NCBI RefSeq assembly: GCF_004214795.1
Contig: NZ_CP035928.1
Coordinates: 1,426,001 to 1,490,000 of the forward strand
Direction: 5' to 3'
DNA: 64,000 nt
Origin: Malaciobacter pacificus
Lineage (GTDB): Bacteria; Campylobacterota; Campylobacteria; Campylobacterales; Arcobacteraceae
The position numbers were made by a program, and so were the translations under genes. Under the pieces are notes generated by a model that was given only the letters and a program-made list of their open reading frames with translations, searched no databases and was not told where the DNA came from. Positions 61,728 to 64,000 of the stretch are shown here, piece by piece (position 1 is the stretch's first letter; every line of letters begins with the position of its first letter).

Positions 61728-61895
61728 ATGTTTGACAAAATAAAAAATATATTTAAAAAAGAAGAGACTTTTTCTTGTGTAATTTTTGATGGGAAAATGA
61801 TGAAATATATGGATTTAACTCAGAAGCAAATTGATGAAATTAAAAATGATGCAAAATATAAAGATTGGACTATTCAAAAAAAAGAGGAGTGTTAG
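61728..61895 (+). CDS. Small protein of unknown function (55 aa)
   Basis: The ATG lies eight bases after the HAD gene stop, in the same direction. The product reads MFDKIKNIFKKEETFSCVIFDGKM at the start and ends WTIQKKEEC, with a Cys near the middle and at the C-terminus. It is compact and charged, with no membrane segment. It ends overlapping the convergent rsuA gene by four bases. No family is recognised; it is too short for many gene callers. Spacing and composition support it. Confidence 0.6.
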   Translation: MFDKIKNIFKKEETFSCVIFDGKMMKYMDLTQKQIDEIKNDAKYKDWTIQKKEEC

Positions 61896-62572
61896 TCTAA
61901 GTTAATAAACTTATACTCACCCTCTTCTAAGTCTTTAACATCAAACTCACCAAAACTTACTCTATGTAGCTTTATAACTTTATTTCCAACTGCTGCGAAC
62001 ATTCTTTTTACTTGATGATATTTTCCTTCAACTATTTCTAGTCTTACTTTTGTATCATCTATAACTTCAAGAACAGCAGGAAGGCAAGGTTTATCTTCAC
62101 CTTTTAATATAAGTGTTCCACTTGCAAAAATCTCTTTTTCATTTCCATTTAATTCTTGAGCTAAAACTGCTTCATAAACTTTTGGAATATTACTTCTTGG
62201 GCTTGTTAATTTATGATTTAATGCCCCATCATCTGTTAGAATAATTGCACCTGTTGTATCTGCATCTAATCTACCTACAGTAGAAACTTTTGGATTTCTA
62301 TATTGCCATCTTTGAGGTAAAAGGCCATAGATTAATGCTCCTGCATCATCATGTGAGCAAATTGTTCTAGGTGGTTTATTCATAAGTACTACTATTTTTA
62401 AAGGGTCTAAATCTTCACCATTTAGTTTTAAATCAGCATGTTTTACTTTTAGTGCAGGATTTCTAATCTCTTCATCACCAATTGTTAAAGAATTTTTTCT
62501 TAAAAATCTTCTACTATCTTTTCTTGTACAATAACCTAATTGTGACAAAAGTGCATCAACTCTTTTTAGCAT
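61892..62572 (-). CDS. rsuA: RsuA-type 16S rRNA pseudouridine synthase
   Basis: The 226-residue enzyme has an N-terminal S4 RNA-binding domain (about 1-60: RVDALLSQLGYCTRKDSRRFL) and a RluB/RsuA catalytic domain with VSTVGRLDADTTGAIILTDDGAL, which holds the catalytic Asp. KVYEAVLA and EGKYHQVKRMFAAVGNKVIKLHR complete the fold. In E. coli RsuA modifies U516 of 16S rRNA; RluE/F-type targets are alternatives. It is convergent with the small gene at 61728. Confidence 0.88.
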   Translation of the reverse strand: MLKRVDALLSQLGYCTRKDSRRFLRKNSLTIGDEEIRNPALKVKHADLKLNGEDLDPLKIVVLMNKPPRTICSHDDAGALIYGLLPQRWQYRNPKVSTVGRLDADTTGAIILTDDGALNHKLTSPRSNIPKVYEAVLAQELNGNEKEIFASGTLILKGEDKPCLPAVLEVIDDTKVRLEIVEGKYHQVKRMFAAVGNKVIKLHRVSFGEFDVKDLEEGEYKFINLD

Positions 62573-62636
62573 ATATTCTCTTTAAATTTTTTGTGATACT
62601 AACATTTTTTTAGTTAAATTTGGGTATTTTTCATTT

Positions 62637-63308
62637 ATGGAATTACTTGATGAAGAACACAAAATATATCTACTAGATTTAGATAACTATAACTTTCCAA
62701 CACTTAGTATGATGGATGATGATTTAGTTGCCATTGGAGGGGATTTTCATCCTCAAAGACTTATAAATGCCTATGAAAATGGGATTTTCCCTTGGTTTAT
62801 TGATGATTATAACCATATACATTGGTTTAGTCCAAATAAAAGAATGGTTTTAAAACCAAATGAAATGAAAGTATCTAAAAGTTTAAAAAAATCTATCAAA
62901 AATAAAGGCTTTGAAATCAAATCAAATACTAGATTTTCAGATGTTATAAAACAGTGTGGACAAATAAAAAGAAAGCATGAAGATGAAACATGGATAGATG
63001 ATAACTTTATTATAGCTTATACAAATCTCCATCATTTGGGATATGCTCACAGTATTGAGTGTTATCTAGATGGAGAATTAGTTGGTGGATTATATGGTAT
63101 TTTAGTTCATGATAAAATATTTTGTGGTGAAAGTATGTTTGCAAAAGTAAGTGATGCTTCAAAAGTTGCCTTTTATTATCTTTGTAAATGGTGTGAAGAT
63201 AATAATATAGAACTTATTGATTGCCAAGTTTACAATGACCATCTAGCAAGTTTAGGAGCTTATGAAATAACAAGAAATAACTATTTTGACTATTTAATAA
63301 CAAACTAA
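62637..63308 (+). CDS. aat: Leucyl/phenylalanyl-tRNA-protein transferase
   Basis: Aat adds Leu or Phe to the N-terminus of proteins starting with Lys or Arg, marking them for ClpAP (N-degron pathway). The 223-residue protein has the typical start DDDLVAIGGDFHPQRLINAYENGIFPWF, WFSPNKRMVL, DETWIDDNFIIAYTNLHHLGYAHSIE and GGLYGI with FCGESMFAKVSDASKVAF. The ATG at 62637 has weak Shine-Dalgarno sequence. Confidence 0.95.
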   Translation: MELLDEEHKIYLLDLDNYNFPTLSMMDDDLVAIGGDFHPQRLINAYENGIFPWFIDDYNHIHWFSPNKRMVLKPNEMKVSKSLKKSIKNKGFEIKSNTRFSDVIKQCGQIKRKHEDETWIDDNFIIAYTNLHHLGYAHSIECYLDGELVGGLYGILVHDKIFCGESMFAKVSDASKVAFYYLCKWCEDNNIELIDCQVYNDHLASLGAYEITRNNYFDYLITN

Positions 63309-63413
63309 CTATATAGTTTATTAAAAGTAATTTGTTATTACTTAATGCTATATCTGTGCTACTTTAAAATTATAAAATAACTAATATTTACAGTATTTAT
63401 TAGGAGAGTTAGA
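63309..63413. promoter_or_regulatory. Promoter region of the soluble chemoreceptor
   Basis: This 105-bp gap holds a 7-bp hairpin (AAGTAAT/ATTACTT, 63325-63343) that may end the aat transcript weakly. Further on, TAAAATTATAAAATAAC gives a candidate -10 region and AGGAGAG lies before the next ATG. Confidence 0.4.
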
Positions 63414-64000
63414 ATGTTTTTTTCAAGTAAGAAGAAAGATGAAGAGATTGTTTTATTAAAAAGAAAAATTGAAGAGTTAGAAGCAAAACAAAACAATGAA
63501 GATATTATAATTAATGAAATTAATGATGTATTAAAAAAATTTGAAAAAGGTTTTTATGGAATAACAGTTAAGTCAGATAGTCAAAATGAAAAAATTAATC
63601 AAATAAAGAATACATTAAATTCAGCTCTTATAAAAAATGCTGAATTAGCAGATAGAGGGATACAAGCTTTAATCCAGTATGGAAACTCAAATTTTAGTCA
63701 CCCAATTGACACAAATGAATTAAGCGGTAAAATGGGATCTATAGTTTTAGGTGTTAGAGCTTTGGGTGAAACAGTATCTGAGATTTTAGCTTTATTGGAT
63801 GTTACATCTGATGAATTACATAAAGAAGTTGAAGATTTAACAAATGCTTCAAATAATTTAGCAAGTGCTTCAAATCAACAAGCTGCAAATTTAGAAGAAA
63901 CAGCTGCTGCTTTAGAAGAAGTTACAAGTACTATTGTAAATAACACAGAAAACACTCAAAAGATGGCCCAGCTTTCGCAAGAAGTTAATTTGTCTGCTCA
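63414..64000 (+). CDS. Soluble methyl-accepting chemotaxis protein, partial
   Basis: The first 195 residues are in the window and the frame runs off the right edge. It begins with a coiled coil (MFFSSKKKDEEIVLLKRKIEELEA) and shows no membrane helix, then a HAMP/PAS-less helical linker. The chemoreceptor signalling region follows, starting ASNNLASASNQQAANLEETAAALEEVTS, the methylation helix pattern. It is therefore a cytoplasmic receptor, similar to the type sensing internal energy or redox state, or interacting with partner proteins. AGGAGAG precedes the ATG by seven bases. Confidence 0.85.
   Translation, partial: MFFSSKKKDEEIVLLKRKIEELEAKQNNEDIIINEINDVLKKFEKGFYGITVKSDSQNEKINQIKNTLNSALIKNAELADRGIQALIQYGNSNFSHPIDTNELSGKMGSIVLGVRALGETVSEILALLDVTSDELHKEVEDLTNASNNLASASNQQAANLEETAAALEEVTSTIVNNTENTQKMAQLSQEVNLSA

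Overview
The window is AT-rich bacterial chromosome, densely coded, with long same-strand gene runs. It most likely comes from the Campylobacterota, and an Arcobacteraceae (Arcobacter-like) genome fits best. The evidence is HobA (the Campylobacterota DnaA partner), a single XerH-type recombinase, gene orders known from Campylobacter and Helicobacter (folP-holB-hobA-lysC-rppH; pnp-PRTase-lptD-RDD-purD; ilvB-ilvH-lpxD), and a full cheY-cheA-cheR-cheD-cheB chemotaxis operon. No rRNA, tRNA, CRISPR array or prophage was seen.

Layout. 1-3710 (minus): folate, replication, lysine/threonine and RNA-decapping genes. 3766-8555 (plus): hemW, prmC, an M3 oligopeptidase and two small unknowns. 8559-10092 (minus): a CbiX-like chelatase and xerH. 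10135-15231 (minus): chemotaxis operon. 15500-26667 (minus): pnp, a phosphoribosyltransferase, lptD, an RDD protein, purD, a structured RNA (probable 6S RNA), hemD, a SulP transporter, der and hpf. 26796-32224 (minus): ftsK, lpxD, ilvH, ilvB. 32375-37009: a flagellin-like protein, ppx/gppA, pssA-like, a GGDEF protein, then an SprA-type metalloprotease, a mini flagellar-rod-like protein and trxC. 37024-38587: one complete IS4-like insertion sequence. 38569-49310: DUF523, ttcA, moeA, a metal permease, rmuC, an M48 protease, a second GGDEF protein and small genes. 49341-54071: a zinc-sensing (CZB) chemoreceptor, an aldo/keto reductase and a TehA/SLAC1 channel. 55050-59539: vitamin B12-type uptake operon (receptor, binding protein, ATPase, permease). 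59573-60786: a copper-handling pair (NosL-like lipoprotein-type protein and a SafE/DsbD-like membrane protein). 60842-60957: candidate small RNA. 61093-64000: a HAD phosphatase, rsuA, aat and the start of a soluble chemoreceptor.

Points that stand out: (1) ftsK has its four-helix membrane domain in frame upstream of any ATG/GTG/TTG, so translation appears to begin at ATA; (2) the IS, with perfect 14-bp inverted repeats and a 7-bp duplication, sits inside a bidirectional terminator and has changed the last residues of the DUF523 protein; (3) an unannotated small-RNA candidate has its own -10 box, a 12-bp hairpin with an anti-Shine-Dalgarno loop, and an intrinsic terminator; (4) a 170-nt structured RNA precedes purD; (5) a 79-residue protein looks like only the two ends of a flagellar rod/hook protein, and its gene overlaps an SprA metalloprotease gene; (6) CheA has four repeats of an acidic FG-x-x-DD motif in its linker; (7) TtcA lacks one iron-sulfur cysteine. 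I saw no clear novel multi-gene defence or biosynthetic system. The most novel-looking items are the small RNA and the flagellar-like small proteins.
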